From NCBI GenBank assembly GCA_028571685.1, contig CM053158.1:51134501-51198500 (forward strand): a stretch of 64,000 nt of DNA, read 5' to 3'. The notes beneath the pieces were generated by a model. The model was given only the letters and a program-made list of their open reading frames with translations, had not been told where the DNA came from and did no database searches. The stretch comes from Heterohyrax brucei. Lineage: Eukaryota > Chordata > Mammalia > Hyracoidea > Procaviidae. The translations under genes were made by a program, and so were the position numbers. The number at the start of each line of letters is the position of its first letter. Position 1 is the stretch's first letter. Positions 20,108-31,103 of this stretch are shown here, piece by piece.

Positions 20108-20710
20108 AGAACTGGAGAAATGTGGCTTTCATGCCTCCTCCAGTTTCTGGAATTCTGTTCAGGGATGACTATTTGGGGTCAGTTGCTAAAATGACACAGA
20201 TTAGTTGCAAGGTAATGTTATAAATAATGCTGGTCATGTCAGCGACTCCCCCAAGTCCATTTAGATATTTATTTGAGTGTGTAATGGTAGGAGTGAGGCA
20301 GTCCATTTTTTATCTAAGTTTTCTTCAGGCCCAGAGGAGAACATTTGTTGCTTTTCTCACTCAGCATTCTTTCCTCTTTCATATTTATCCCAGACTCACC
20401 TCTCATCTTTTTGGGGGGAAATTTCTGGTCCTGTGGGGTTCCGTATAGTGGTCATCAGGCTGTCAAACTCACTAGTCCTCCCTTCTGGCCACAAGGGTAG
20501 GTGCAGGCTCTGGGCCTGTCCCCTCTCTCCAGTCCCCTTAGAGCCTGGGCCAAGTACGGCCTGCCAGAATCCTTTCCTGGGGATTCCGCTATGGGTGCCA
20601 GAAGAGAGAAATCTCTGGGTATTTGGGAGGGCATGAGTGAAACATACAGCTCACTGAACTCCCGTATATGGAGGAAGCCCACTTTCAGTAAGAATGAGTG
20701 ACTCTAATCC
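20108..20710. other. Unique DNA, no gene recognised
   Basis: Overlapping frames of 73-119 codons (20227-20636) have no domain I recognise and are not supported by splice or start context. Confidence 0.35.
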
Positions 20711-20786
20711 ACAGAGAAAAGAGAAACTGAGGAAGGCTGAGGAAGAGAAAGCGAGAGAGAGAAAGATGAAGAGACAGAAACAGACA
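20711..20786 (+). repeat. GA-rich low-complexity tract
   Basis: Purine-only stretch with GAGA and AAAGA words immediately before the RTE tail. Confidence 0.8.
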
Positions 20787-20933
20787 GTTGTTGTTGTTAG
20801 GTGCTGTGGAGTTGGTGCTGACTCTTTTTGATCCTATGTACAACAGAACGAAACACTGCCTGGTCTTGTACTCTGTCCGCAATTGTTTTTACGCTTAAGC
20901 TCATCGTTGCTGCAAGCGAGATAGGTAATCCAC
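20787..20933 (-). mobile_element. RTE LINE 3' end, antisense
   Basis: Starts with the reversed RTE tail 'gttgttgttgttaggtgctg', then 'acaacagaacgaaacactgc' and 'taagctcatcgttgctgc', which are the reverse of the sequence after the RTE ORF. Confidence 0.8.
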
Positions 20934-21249
20934 ATTTGTGTCACTAGAAACATCCCTCTAGCCAATATCACCACTTCACTTTTCATTTGCATCCACCAAA
21001 AACCTTTCCCCTTTTTTCCTTAAGCTGCTTAAAGTTGGTTTCAATCACTTTTAACTGAAAGGATCTCAACACTGAAATGCGTTTACTCACCTGTAACCTT
21101 CCAACTTCAAGAAATCAGGATGTGTTTGGGGAACTGCTAATTCCATACTCAAGTAACTAGACTTGTGTTGGAAGATCCTTCTGAAGAGGTTTGAAATTTC
21201 GGTGCATTGTCCTTGTAGAAGATTGGAGCATTACATTCAGAAATGCTTC

Positions 21250-21410
21250 AGGGCGCTTATGGCTCTGTGGTTAAGAGCAGAACTGATAACCAACAGGCTG
21301 CAGTTTGAATCTACCGTGTGCTTCTTGGAAACCCTACAAGGCACTTCTACTCATATAGGGCCAGCATGAGTTGGAATTGACTCAGTGGTAATGGGTTTGG
21401 TTTGGGTTTT
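21250..21410 (+). mobile_element. Short AfroSINE
   Basis: 'gctctgtggttaagagcaga' to 'gagttggaattgactcagtg', then a T-rich 'tttggtttgggttttt' tail. Confidence 0.85.
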
Positions 21411-22250
21411 TAATACAAATGAGAGAGGAAGACAGGGAGAAAAGGAGGTGAAATAGAAAGAGAGAGATTCATCAGTTCTTCAAAGCTCAAGTCAATCCAT
21501 TAGGAGAATAAGAGGAAAGAAAAGTGGCAGAGGTAGTAGCAGTGATTTTAGTGGATGAGAAACTGGAGGTTCTCCATGTAAAGCTTATTACCTAGGGAAA
21601 AACCTGATGGGTTGGAGCTTTTCCTGCAAAAAGGACACGACTAGTACCTTTGGTATTTGTAGGAAGGATTACCACTCCTGGAAGGAGCTTCCTCAGTTAT
21701 GGTGAAGTTATATAATGATTTCATTTTATGGTTACAGTGCAGTTACATAACTCCTGTTGCTATTGGATTAACAGTGTAGCAGCCACTTTTTATGCTTCTG
21801 GATCTCAGGGATAAGGCATCATGCCGGTTCTAATGAATTTAGCCTAGCATCCGGCTGGTTCCCTTCTGAAATACAGGAAGCTCACCCAGTGGAGCTGGAG
21901 CCTCTTGTTGTATAGACTGAGCACACTATTAGGTGATGCTCTCTGGATAGGCTAGTTTTCTAAACTTTTCTTCCCCCCACATTATTTCAGTGACAGAAGG
22001 CTTGCAAACATAATAGGCCTTTCCTGTGAGATAATTAGGCAGGCCCGATAGGTTTGTTTTGGTTTTTCTGTGTTGTAGTTGAAAAACCAGAGATTCCCCC
22101 ATGCTACCTAAAGGAAAGGCACCACAATAAATTATCTCACAGCTAGCTCTCACTGTTGTATTGTAATACCACAGATGGGTGGTGCCACAGCAACACTTGC
22201 CTCATTGGTGGCTTATTAAAGGTCATATTTCTCAAAATCTATGTTAAACT
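21411..22250. other. Unique DNA, no gene recognised
   Basis: GA-rich at 21420-21470, otherwise ordinary complexity. No exon or RNA gene seen. Confidence 0.35.
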
Positions 22251-22389
22251 CAAATCAAACCCTCTGCTGCTGAGTTGATTTTGACTCACACTAACTGAGT
22301 AGGACTGCCCCATGATGCCTGGTGGACTCCAACTGCCAACCCTTTGGCTAGCAGCCATAACACTTAACCGCTACAACGCTAGGGTTTCC
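22251..22389 (-). mobile_element. Short AfroSINE, antisense
   Basis: 'aaatcaaaccctctgctgct' to 'cgctacaacgctagggtttc'. Middle slightly shortened. Confidence 0.85.
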
Positions 22390-22471
22390 AAAATCCATAT
22401 TATCAACCAAGAATTTAAACAGACTTAATTGCTAGGCATGCATTCCAGGATTAAAAACACACGCCCTCTGC

Positions 22472-22953
22472 TCTGTATGAATTGTGTCCCCCAAAAATGT
22501 GTGTAGCAATTTGGCTAGGCAATGGTTCCCAGTATTGTTTGATCTTCCTGTATGTTGTAAATGCTGCCTCAGTGATGATAATAAGGAAAGATAGCTGGCA
22601 GTTGTGTTGGTGAGGCAGGACTCAGTGTGTAAGGTTGGTTGTGCCTTGGGACAATCTCAGGGTGTAAAGGAAAGGGAAGTAAGCAGAGAGGTGCTGAACT
22701 CACACCATCAGGAAGCAGTTCCGGGAGTAGAGTGTGTCCTTTGGAAAGGAGTTGGAATCCCTGTGCCTTGGAAACTCCCAGTCCAGGGAAGGATTGATGA
22801 CCTCCTCCAGAGCCAACAAAGACTTCCCCTGGAGCTGATGCCCTGAATTTGGACTTGTAGCCTACTGCATTGTGACAGAATAGAACTGATCTTTTTTGTT
22901 AAAGCCCTCTACTTGTGATATTTCTGTTATAGCAGCACTAGATGACTAAGATA
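22472..22953 (+). mobile_element. MaLR-like solo LTR fossil, subtype B
   Basis: 'gaattgtgtcccccaaaaat' near the start, the subtype-B block 'aaactcccagtccaggga' and the 3' 'gcagcactagatgactaag'. Solo; TSD not resolved. Confidence 0.8.
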
Positions 22954-24474
22954 TTCTCAACAAAACGGGGGGGGGGTGGTAATAAAACAGTAAAAAACGA
23001 CAACCTATACATTTGTCTAAAGTGTACTTACTTCCTGACTTCAGCAAAAAAGAGAAAGACAAAAGCATCAGTGCAAACAGAGTAGCCCTCCTTTCTGCGC
23101 GGGGAGCAGGTGGGAGGGTGAGGCCGCCAGGTTTAGCCTGCCACGGTGTGTTTCCCTAGCTGGTGAACAGTCAGAGGGATTTTTCAAAAGCAATTTTAAC
23201 TACACACAACTTTCTTTTTTGTGAAAATTTAGAACCCAACTCTCCAAATGAAATAAGTCACCCACCCAAACGAGTCCATATTTCAGACTTTTCCTGATGC
23301 ATATGTAGAGTGTTTGTGTGTGCATGTATGTGTATGTGTGTGTATTTCTGGAAATACACCTGGTGGGTGTTTGACAGTCAGTATTAATACCATATAATAA
23401 CTGGATTATTTGAAGTCAAAATCACTTTTAGATCCCTCTGCTCTTCTGGGCTTTTGGAAATGATAGACATGTCAAAGTGCCTGTGGTGTCTCTGTCTCCA
23501 GGAAAAAGTCCTGTCTCCACCTAGATTACCGGTCACCTTTTATCCCACTGAATAACTCCAGGCTCTAAGGCAGCAACTCTGCCATCAACGATGTATTTGA
23601 AAGGCTATACTTTGTGGTAGGTCTGTTGTGTGCACCGTGGGCACTTCCTGTTCTACTTGCCTAGCGGTGCTTTGTAACCGGAATGATTCTTACTTGCTCT
23701 GGTTTCCTGAAATAGAATACATTGCCTGCTTCAGAAACCCCAGATAGCCCATCTCTTGGAGAGCCAGCTGTCTTGGGCTCCTTGGCTGAGCTGTGAGGGG
23801 AGACTGGCTTGTTAAAGGTGGAGGAAGGAGAGGGTTGCAGTATATTCAAATCTGATGTTGAAATAATTTGTGTGTGTTTAAGGAATGACCACAAAATTCA
23901 ACACACTGTCTCACTCCAAACTCCAAACTGGCTCGTTCTAATAGCCAGGCCTGTTCCGGTCACCTCAGAGGTTCTTCTGAATGCTTGGTTTCTTCCTATT
24001 TACAGCTCCCATAGTGAGCAATATTTTAAGGGGAAATCAGCTTCTGTTGACCTATAGGACTTGGAGTGGGTCTTTGTTTCTTAGCTGTCCTGTTCTGTTT
24101 AAGACAAAGAATGATCTGAGCAGGTAGCCAGGCCAGTAGCTGACCCACCTCACCTCCTTGCGCCTTTCTCCCGCTCCCCCTCCCCCATTTTATCTTCTCC
24201 TTCCTCCTTTCCCATCCCCCTAATAGGCACAATCTCCTGAAGTTGATTTACGTATGAGGATTCAAGGAACAGTCATGTTTTAAATCAAGCTGTGTGTGGA
24301 AAACCCAAATCTTACCTATGGTGAGTTCTCATCTCCATCAGCTGAAGGCAAAGGAGAAAGGACTTATAAGAACCTGATGCTGGAAAGCTGTGCAAAACAG
24401 GGTTCTCTCTAGAAGAGGGTGATGGGGAAGCCCTGTGGCTCCTGAGCACAGGGACTTGGTGCCCCATTCCAGGT
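22954..24474. other. Mostly unique DNA
   Basis: Holds a G9 run at 22968 and a degenerate TG tract at 23308-23348. A C/T-rich strip lies at 24170-24225. No exon recognised; the open frames at 23.7-24.2 kb have no familiar domain. Confidence 0.35.
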
Positions 24475-24563
24475 GTGATTTAATGTACGTAACATAAAAT
24501 CTGCCATTTTAATAATTTGTAAGTGCCAGTTTACATTCACAGTGTTACACAACTATCACCACT

Positions 24564-26101
24564 TTTTACTTTTTATTGTGATTAAGTGTAAGTGTACAAT
24601 CCAAATTAATTTTGTATGTCCACCCATCTGCGGCAGCTTCTGCTCTCCTTGCCCACTGACAGCACACCCCTCCTTTTTATTCCATACTTGCCATATCCTA
24701 ACAAGCTCCTGTCCCGTGTCTCCACCCTCTTCTCTCTCATCTAGAAAGACACCAGTAGGACAGCCTCCTATAAATGCATGGAACCATAAAATACACGTAC
24801 CATATGCTCACATGTTATCCCTTGGTCTTATCTATTTTTGTCCAAAGAGCTGACCTCAGTAATGTTTTCTGGTCAGGGGCAGCAGCGGGTCTAGGGACTA
24901 TGCTCCCAGGGGATCCCCCAGGCCATCAAACCATCAACTGTGGTCTTTTAGTGGAGTTCTTGAGCTGCACCCCTCTTTTTTTGTGTGTTACCACAGGGAC
25001 TCAACATTGTGTGCCCCATCACGACTGTCTTTGGTGGTGGCCAGCTATCATCTGGTTCTTCTTCTGGTCACGTGTTGATAAAATTTCCCATTCACAAGGA
25101 TCCTTCTGTCTCCTGAGCTCTTTTTTACTCGTGTCTTTGTTATTCTTGGTGCTCATCTGTTCTAGATAAGTTGGGATCATTTGGTGTGCCTCAGATGGCT
25201 ACTTGCCAGCTTTTAAGACCCCAGATGCCACTCACCAATATGGGGTGCAGAAGACTCTCTCAGCAATAGGCTAGTTATGCCAATTGGACCAAGAGCATGG
25301 TCCCCAGACCCCACCTCTGCTACTCTACCTTGCAGCACCAGACTGAGATTAGAAGAGTTTTCAGTTTATGGTGAAGTCCAGTTAAGTTGATCTACTTTCT
25401 ATTGTGTTCTCTTGCTGCTTTCACCTGACCAAATTTCAATCAGCTGTCTAATTTAGACCAGTCCTCCCCTCCCCTTCCTTGTAGCCATCAAAGAGTCCTT
25501 TCGTCTGTATGTAAGTCTACTTTTAAGTCCTCACAGCAAGGGTCTCATGCAATATTTGTCCTTTTGTCACTAACTGATTTCACTCAGCATAATGTCTTCC
25601 AATTGAAACCAGGTTATGAGATGCCTCCTAAAATTGTCATTGTTCTTTATCATTACATAGTGTTCCATTGAGTATATGTACCATAGTTTATTTATCCATT
25701 CATTAACTGGTGGACTTCTAGGTTGATTCCATCTTTTTGCTACTGTTCACTGTGCTGCAATAAACATTCATGTGTATGTATCTGTTCCTGTGACAAGTTT
25801 TGTTTCTGTAGGATATATTCTCAGCAATGGGATTACTAGATCAAATGGTATATCTATTTTCAGTTTTTTAAGGAAGCACCAAATTGCTTTCCAAAGAAGT
25901 TGTACCATTTTGCAGTCCCATCAAGAAGTGTAGGAGAGTTCTGACTTTCCAGCATTTGTTGTTTTCTGTTTTTTGGATCACGGGCAACCTTGTTGGGGTG
26001 AGGTGGTATCTCATTGTAGTTTTGATTTGGTCTTCTCCGATAGCGAATGATCGTGAGCATTTCCTCATGTGTCTATTGCCTGCCTGGATGTCCTTTTTGG
26101 G
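24564..26101 (-). mobile_element. L1: ORF2 C-terminus and 3' UTR, antisense
   Basis: Flanked by 'aactatcaccact' and 'aaccgtcaccact', a 13-bp TSD. 3' UTR runs 24564-25400, ORF2 C-terminus 25400-26101; on the minus strand the translation includes NRHMRKCSRSFAIGEDQIKT and NNKCWKV, matching the conserved end of mammalian L1 ORF2. 5' truncated. Confidence 0.88.
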
Positions 26102-26164
26102 AACCGTCACCACTATTCATTTGCAAAACTTTTTTTTATCATCCTAATTAGAAACTCTGTATGT

Positions 26165-26830
26165 GTTGAAAAATAGTTCCCTCATCTGGGGTATTAAAAC
26201 CTGTGAGCAGCCATCTAGGATGCTCCACTGGTCTTACCCCTTTGGGAGAAAGAGAGAATGAAGAAAGCTAAAGATACAGGGAAAGATTAGTTCAAAGGAC
26301 TAATGAACCACAAATACTACAGCCTCCATCAGACTGGGTTCAGTACAACTAGAGGGTACCAGGCTACTACTACCAACTGCTCTGACAAGGATCATGATAG
26401 TAAGTCCTGGACAGAGTTGGAAAAAAGTGTAGAATAAAATACTAACTCAAAAAGGAAGACCAAACTTGCCGGCTTGGTAGAGATTGGAGAAACTCCAAAA
26501 AAAGCATAGCCTTTGGACACCTTCTGAGTTCAGTAATGAAGCTACTCCTGAGGCTTACTCTTCAGCTAAAGACTGGACAGGCCCATGAAACAAAATCAGT
26601 CTAAAGGGGGACACTAGCCCAGAGGTGAGGACTATTAGAAGGCAGGAAGGGACAGGAAAGCTGGTAAGAGGGGACCAAAGGTTGAGAAGGGAGAGTGTTG
26701 ACCAACCAGTTGTGGGGTTGCAAACCAATGTCATAAAACAATACATGTACTAACTGTTTAATGAGAAATACTTTGTTCTGTAAACTTTCATCTACAGTAT
26801 AATAAAAAGAAATTTTTTTTTACAAAAAAG
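26165..26830 (+). mobile_element. L1 3' UTR
   Basis: Starts near 'catctggggtattaaaacct' and 'gagcagccatctagg' and ends 'ttctgtaaactttcatctac' with a decayed A/T tail. Opposite strand to its neighbour at 24564; 38 bp or so of the older L1M lies between the two. Confidence 0.8.
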
Positions 26831-27030
26831 CTTCCTACATCCCCCCTTCCCTGCACCGGGTAACTTCCAATCTACTTTCTGCCTATAAATCGGCTTATTC
26901 CAGATATTTCATGTAAGTGGGATTGTACAGTATTTGTTCTTTTGTGTCTGGCTTATTTTGCTTAATATAGTTTTCCACAGTTCACCTATGTGATAACACG
27001 TATCAGAATTCTATTTCTATTAATGGTTGA

Positions 27031-27127
27031 ATAATATTCCACTGTATGTATACACTATATTGGAATGATATGCTATATTCCAATATACTATATTGGAATA
27101 ATATTCCAGTGTATGTATATACTATAT
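27031..27127. repeat. 67-bp tandem duplication with hairpin
   Basis: 'ataatattccactgtatg' at 27031 recurs as 'ataatattccagtgtatg' at 27098, inside the L1M. The spacer holds 'tatattggaat' and 'attccaatata' as an inverted pair. Confidence 0.75.
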
Positions 27128-27251
27128 TTTATTAGTCTCTTCACCTGTTGATGAACATTTGAATTATTTTCACCTATCGCTGTTGTGAACGATGCTGTAG
27201 TGAACCCTGATGGACAAATCTCCGAGTACTTCAGAAGTAACTAGGTTTAAG

Positions 27252-27385
27252 ACCCACCTTACTGTGGTATGACCTCATTAACACACAAAAAGAAAACTTC
27301 TGTTTCCAGATAGGGCTATATCTATAGATATAGGGGTTATGATTTTAATATTTAGGGGGAGACACAATTCAAGTATTCATTGTTG
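27252..27385 (-). mobile_element. MLT1-type LTR fossil, antisense remnant
   Basis: 'gtatgacctcattaacac', 'ttccagatagggctatat' and 'aggggttatgattttaata' followed by 'ggagacacaattcaagt'. Only one end of an old LTR. Confidence 0.55.
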
Positions 27386-27544
27386 TTAGCTGCTATTATT
27401 TTTTAAGTGATAAGAAATCACAGGAGGAAATTCATTTTTATCTGGGATCAGGGAAACATGATTACAGATAACACCTGTACTGGACTCTCTAATTTTTGAG
27501 AACTCACATAGAAATTATTGAGTTCGACTCTTGCTGCAGTTATT

Positions 27545-27750
27545 CTAAACTAAGGGTGATTTTGTCCCCCAGGGGATATTTAGTGACATTTGTGGTTGTC
27601 ACAGCTTGTGTGGCTGGGGAATGTGGCTACTGGTATCTAGTGGGCAGAGGTCAGGGTTGTGGCCAAGCATTCTCCAGTGCACAGACTGCCCAACACAACA
27701 CAGGATTCAACTGGGATGTCAGAAATTCTCAGGTGCAGAAATCTTGCTCT
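27545..27750 (+). mobile_element. Ancient nonautonomous DNA-type repeat
   Basis: 'ttttgtcccccaggggata', 'tttgtggttgtcacagctt' and 'ggtatctagtgggcagagg' belong to a widespread mammalian element whose exact name I cannot fix. Confidence 0.5.
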
Positions 27751-27948
27751 GACAATCCTATGAGAGCTGGTAGGGTTATTACAAATGGTTCGTAGATGAA
27801 AAAAACTGAAGCTAAGTAAGGCTGAATTACTTAGGAGTGGCCTAGAGGCAGTTCAGACAGGTAGGACACGGCAGAACAGAAGCAGAAAAGTTTGTCCTCA
27901 AATCTTTTTTCTTCCTACCGCTTCACTTACCAAACTTGTCTAGAGCCC

Positions 27949-28471
27949 TATTTTAGTCAGCTAGTGCTGCTCTAACAGAAATACCACAAACTGGATGACT
28001 TTAACAAAGGAAAGTTTATTCTTACACAGTCCAGTAGGCTATAAGTCCAAATTCAGGATGTCTGCTCCAGGGAAGGCTCCCCCCTTCGTCAGCTCTGGAG
28101 GAAAGTCTGGTATTGCATCAGTCGTTGTCCAGGGAGCATCTTGGTGCAGGAACGTCAGCTCTGAAGGATGCGCTCTTCTCCTGGTGCTGCTTTCTTGATG
28201 GTGTGAGGCTCCCAGTTCTCTACTTGCTTCTCTTTCCTTTTATCTTTTGTAGGATGAAAGGATTAAGGGTGGGGCAAACTATCCTGCAGGGAAACTCTCT
28301 TTACAGTGGAGCAGGGAGGTGATCCTATGAAGGGATTTACAGTCCCACTCTAATCCTTTAATTTACAGCATAGGAAAAGCACAACGTGGAGGACAGTGAC
28401 AAAACCCTGGGAATCATGGTCCAGCACATGGCTGCACATATTTTTAGGGGGACACAATTCAATCCCTGACA
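27949..28471 (-). mobile_element. MaLR-like solo LTR fossil, subtype A, antisense
   Basis: Same length class (523 bp) as the copy at 16.9 kb. 'gctctaacagaaataccaca', 'aagtttattcttacacagtc', 'gggagcatcttggtgcagg'. TSD AGCCC on both sides (27944 and 28472). Confidence 0.88.
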
Positions 28472-28844
28472 AGCCCCATGGCGACTTTAGCCCAGAGACT
28501 ACAGGGGGCATGCTTCAGCCCAAAGGAGGGACTGTTGTGGTGGAGATTTCAGGCACAGAAGCAGTCTGACATAGAATACTTTCAGGAACAGATACTTTAA
28601 ACGGTATTTGGTGAACGGCTGGGGTCAATAGGCTTACAGAGACATTCTAAAAATAAACTCCAGGTTTGTAGTCTCTGTTCTCTCCACCTCCTCCTCTCTT
28701 TGCAGAGACTTAGAGCTAAAACAGGTACTTATTCAATCAGCGCTTCTGATTATTACCTTTGCCATGCAGACTTTCCAACCGAGTTAATATCTTGCAAACA
28801 TGTTTGTGAGCCCTCCCTGCCACATTACCACATACAGGCATCAC
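28472..28844. other. Unassigned DNA
   Basis: No exon or RNA gene seen; no confident repeat. Confidence 0.3.
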
Positions 28845-29013
28845 AAAAAAAAAAAAAAAAAACCAAACCTACTGCCAGTAGAGTTTGACTCATAGTGACC
28901 CTATAGGACAGAGTAGAACTGCCCCATAGTTTCCAAGGAGCAGCTGCTGGATTCAAACTACGAACCTTTTGGTTAGCACCTATAGCACTTAATTACTACC
29001 CCATTAGGGTTTC
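28845..29013 (-). mobile_element. Short AfroSINE, antisense, long A-run
   Basis: A18 at the start, then 'ccaaacctactgccagtaga' to 'attactaccccattagggt'. The pure homopolymer suggests a relatively recent or unstable tail. Confidence 0.88.
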
Positions 29014-29019
29014 TAATCT

Positions 29020-29190
29020 CTCAATATCACAACTCTATTTGTGTCCCTGTTTGACAGACAAGGAAACTGAGCCTCAGAGAAGAAAGACATGACTGGTCAA
29101 AGGGAACACAGTTTTCAAACGACAGAAAGGAACTTAGGTTCTAGGTTGCACAACTTGAAATCCAGATGATTTTCCATCATAGCCCTGAGC
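29020..29190 (-). mobile_element. MIR SINE, antisense
   Basis: 'cagacaaggaaactgagcct', 'gactggtcaaagggaacac' and 'gttctaggttgcacaactt'. Confidence 0.8.
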
Positions 29191-29252
29191 CCATTAAAGT
29201 AAGGCTCTGTCTGAGGAAATTGTACGTGGGTGGGTAGGTAGGAGGGTGAGGG

Positions 29253-29860
29253 CATATAGATGATTGTCATCGGGTCAGCTCCAACTCATGGTGACCTTAT
29301 CTGCAACAGAACGATACATTGCCAGGTCCTGTGTCGTACTTGTTATCCCCAGCATGTCCAAGTCCACAACTGCAGCTGTTGTGCCAGTCCATCTCACCAA
29401 GGGTCTCCCGGGCCCTCACTGGCTCTCTTCATCATCAAATTTGATGTCCTATAGCAGTTGATCCTTCCCGATGACATATCTAAAACAAGCAAGTCCGACA
29501 ATGTTCTGTTGTGATCCGTAAGGTTTTTGTTAGCTCATATTCAGAAGGAAAACCCTGGTGGTGTAGTGGCTTAGTGCTATGTCTGCTAACCAAAACACTG
29601 GAGTTTGAATCGGCCAGGTACTCCTTGGGGATTCTATGGAGCAGTTCTACTTTGTCCTAAGGGGTCACTATGAGTCAGAATCAACTCGATGGCAGTGGGT
29701 TTAGTTTTGGTTTAATACTCAGAAGTAGATCTTAGTCCTTCTTTTCCAGTATGTCTTAGTCTGGAAGCCCTGCTGAAACTTGTCTACATTGGGTAACTCT
29801 TCTGGTATTTGAAATTCCCCATGATATAGCTTCTGGCATCACAGCAGCACCCAGGCCATC
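29253..29860 (-). mobile_element. Internally deleted RTE derivative, antisense, split by SINE
   Basis: Reverse complement of the structure at 11.84 kb: 3' part 'tcagctccaactcatggtga' and 'ccagtccatctcaccaagg', junction 'gacaatgttctgttgtgatc', then the 5' UTR part 'gtatttgaaattccccatg' and 'agcttctggcatcacagca'. A SINE lies in the 5' UTR part. Confidence 0.78.
29548..29714 (+). mobile_element. Short AfroSINE
   Basis: 'aaccctggtggtgtagtggc' to 'cagaatcaactcgatggcag'. TSD 'atattcagaag'/'atactcagaag'. Confidence 0.9.
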
Positions 29861-29879
29861 AAAGTAATACAAACTGTCA

Positions 29880-30300
29880 TGGACAATAGAAGATGGGGTA
29901 GAGAGATGAAACGTTTCCTATTCTCAAGGAATGTGCCACCTAGGCAATACAATTAGAAACAAGTAACTAAAAGACAAACAGTAAGAATATATGCATAAAT
30001 TGGCCCAAAATAACACATTCCTAGCAGCAGAATGATTAAATGCTACCGCTGCTTTATCAAAAGGTCAGCAGTTCATACCTACCAGGCATACCTTGGAAAC
30101 GGTGGGGCAGATCTGCTCTGTCCTGTAGGGGTCGCTAAGAGTCAGAATCAGCTCAACAGTAGTGGGTTTGTTTTAGGAGCACAAGGAGGGTAGATAGAAA
30201 GATTCTAGGGGGTGTGGGATGGAGAGACATTTGAAAAAGCCTGCAGGAAGAGGCAGTACTTGACATGAGGCTTAAATTGCAGGCAGTATAACGGGCCAGT
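29880..30300 (-). mobile_element. L2 LINE, antisense, split by SINE
   Basis: 'ttcctattctcaaggaatgt' and 'caattagaaacaagtaacta' match reversed L2; resumes after the SINE with 'gagacatttgaaaaagcct' and 'gcaggaagaggcagtact'. Confidence 0.55.
30017..30174 (+). mobile_element. Short AfroSINE
   Basis: Head degraded ('cagaatgattaaatgctacc'), body and tail clear: 'gtcctgtaggggtcgctaag', 'agaatcagctcaacagtag'. Confidence 0.85.
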
Positions 30301-30883
30301 GCTCCAAATCAAACAATAGATTCACTTGTTAAAAGTGGTTTTGGCCTTGAGATACTTAAAAAAATCTCACATTCCACTTTTAGCCAGTCCTCAATGACAG
30401 AGCTTCAGAATGCCATAAAAAAACAAAAATCCAATGCCATGCATGTTCTTCATGTTGTTATTTTTCTCCCCTTTCATTATTGAACAGTTAAGGTACCTGA
30501 GTTCTATAAGGTTCTGATCAGAGCTGAAGATTTGCCGTATTTGGCAGGCTCAGTGATTTCCGTTGTCCTTGTGATTATGCTATGTTTCTGAGACAAACCT
30601 TTTATCACTGGTATCAGCACTTTTGTCTTTCCATTTACTGTTCATTTTTACAAAATAAGAGGAAAGAGCTCTTAAAACAATCACATAATGGCAGGAATAC
30701 TCTGCTGTGCAGACGATCACAGTAACCATGTAAAAAATGGACCTCTTGGCCAGCAAATTATATGCTGATACCATAGCTTGAACTACTCACTCAACTGCTG
30801 ATGGACAGAAACCTCATAGCTGCAGGTGAGGGATGGTTTAGGGCAATCAAGGCAAGAAGCATGGATGTGTAAGTAGTATAAGT
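30301..30883. other. Unassigned DNA, no gene recognised
   Basis: No exon, RNA gene or confident repeat seen. Confidence 0.35.
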
Positions 30884-30945
30884 TCATTCATTGATTCATT
30901 CATTCAGTCCATGAAGATCCAACAAATACCCAGTGTGTGCCAGGG

Positions 30946-31091
30946 CTGCAGTGGTTAACAGCTCGGACTTCTAACCAGTAGTTTGAATCCACTGGCCATT
31001 CCTTGGAAACTATGGGGCAGTTCTACTCTCTCCTATAGGTTGCTATGAGTCGGAGTCTACTGAACAGTGATGGATTTATTTATTTATTTTT
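30946..31091 (+). mobile_element. Short AfroSINE
   Basis: 'cagtggttaacagctcggac' to 'gagtcggagtctactgaac', with a 'tttatttatttattttt' tail. Confidence 0.85.
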
Positions 31092-31103
31092 GATGCATCA
31101 GGT

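Larger units (their letters stand above)
24475..27250 (-). mobile_element. Ancient L1M 3' UTR, antisense, in three pieces
   Basis: Pieces 24475-24563 ('gccattttaataatttgtaa', 'acacaactatcaccac'), 26102-26164 ('tcaccactattcatttgc', 'tagaaactctgtat') and 26831-27250 ('cttccaatctactttctgcc', 'catgtaagtgggattgtaca', 'ggttgaataatattccact') are collinear with a reversed L1M. Two younger L1s interrupt it. Confidence 0.8.

Noticed and set aside
24564-26830. One twin-primed (5'-inverted) L1 insertion
   Set aside because: A strip of the older L1M lies between the two L1 pieces and the minus-strand piece has its own TSD.
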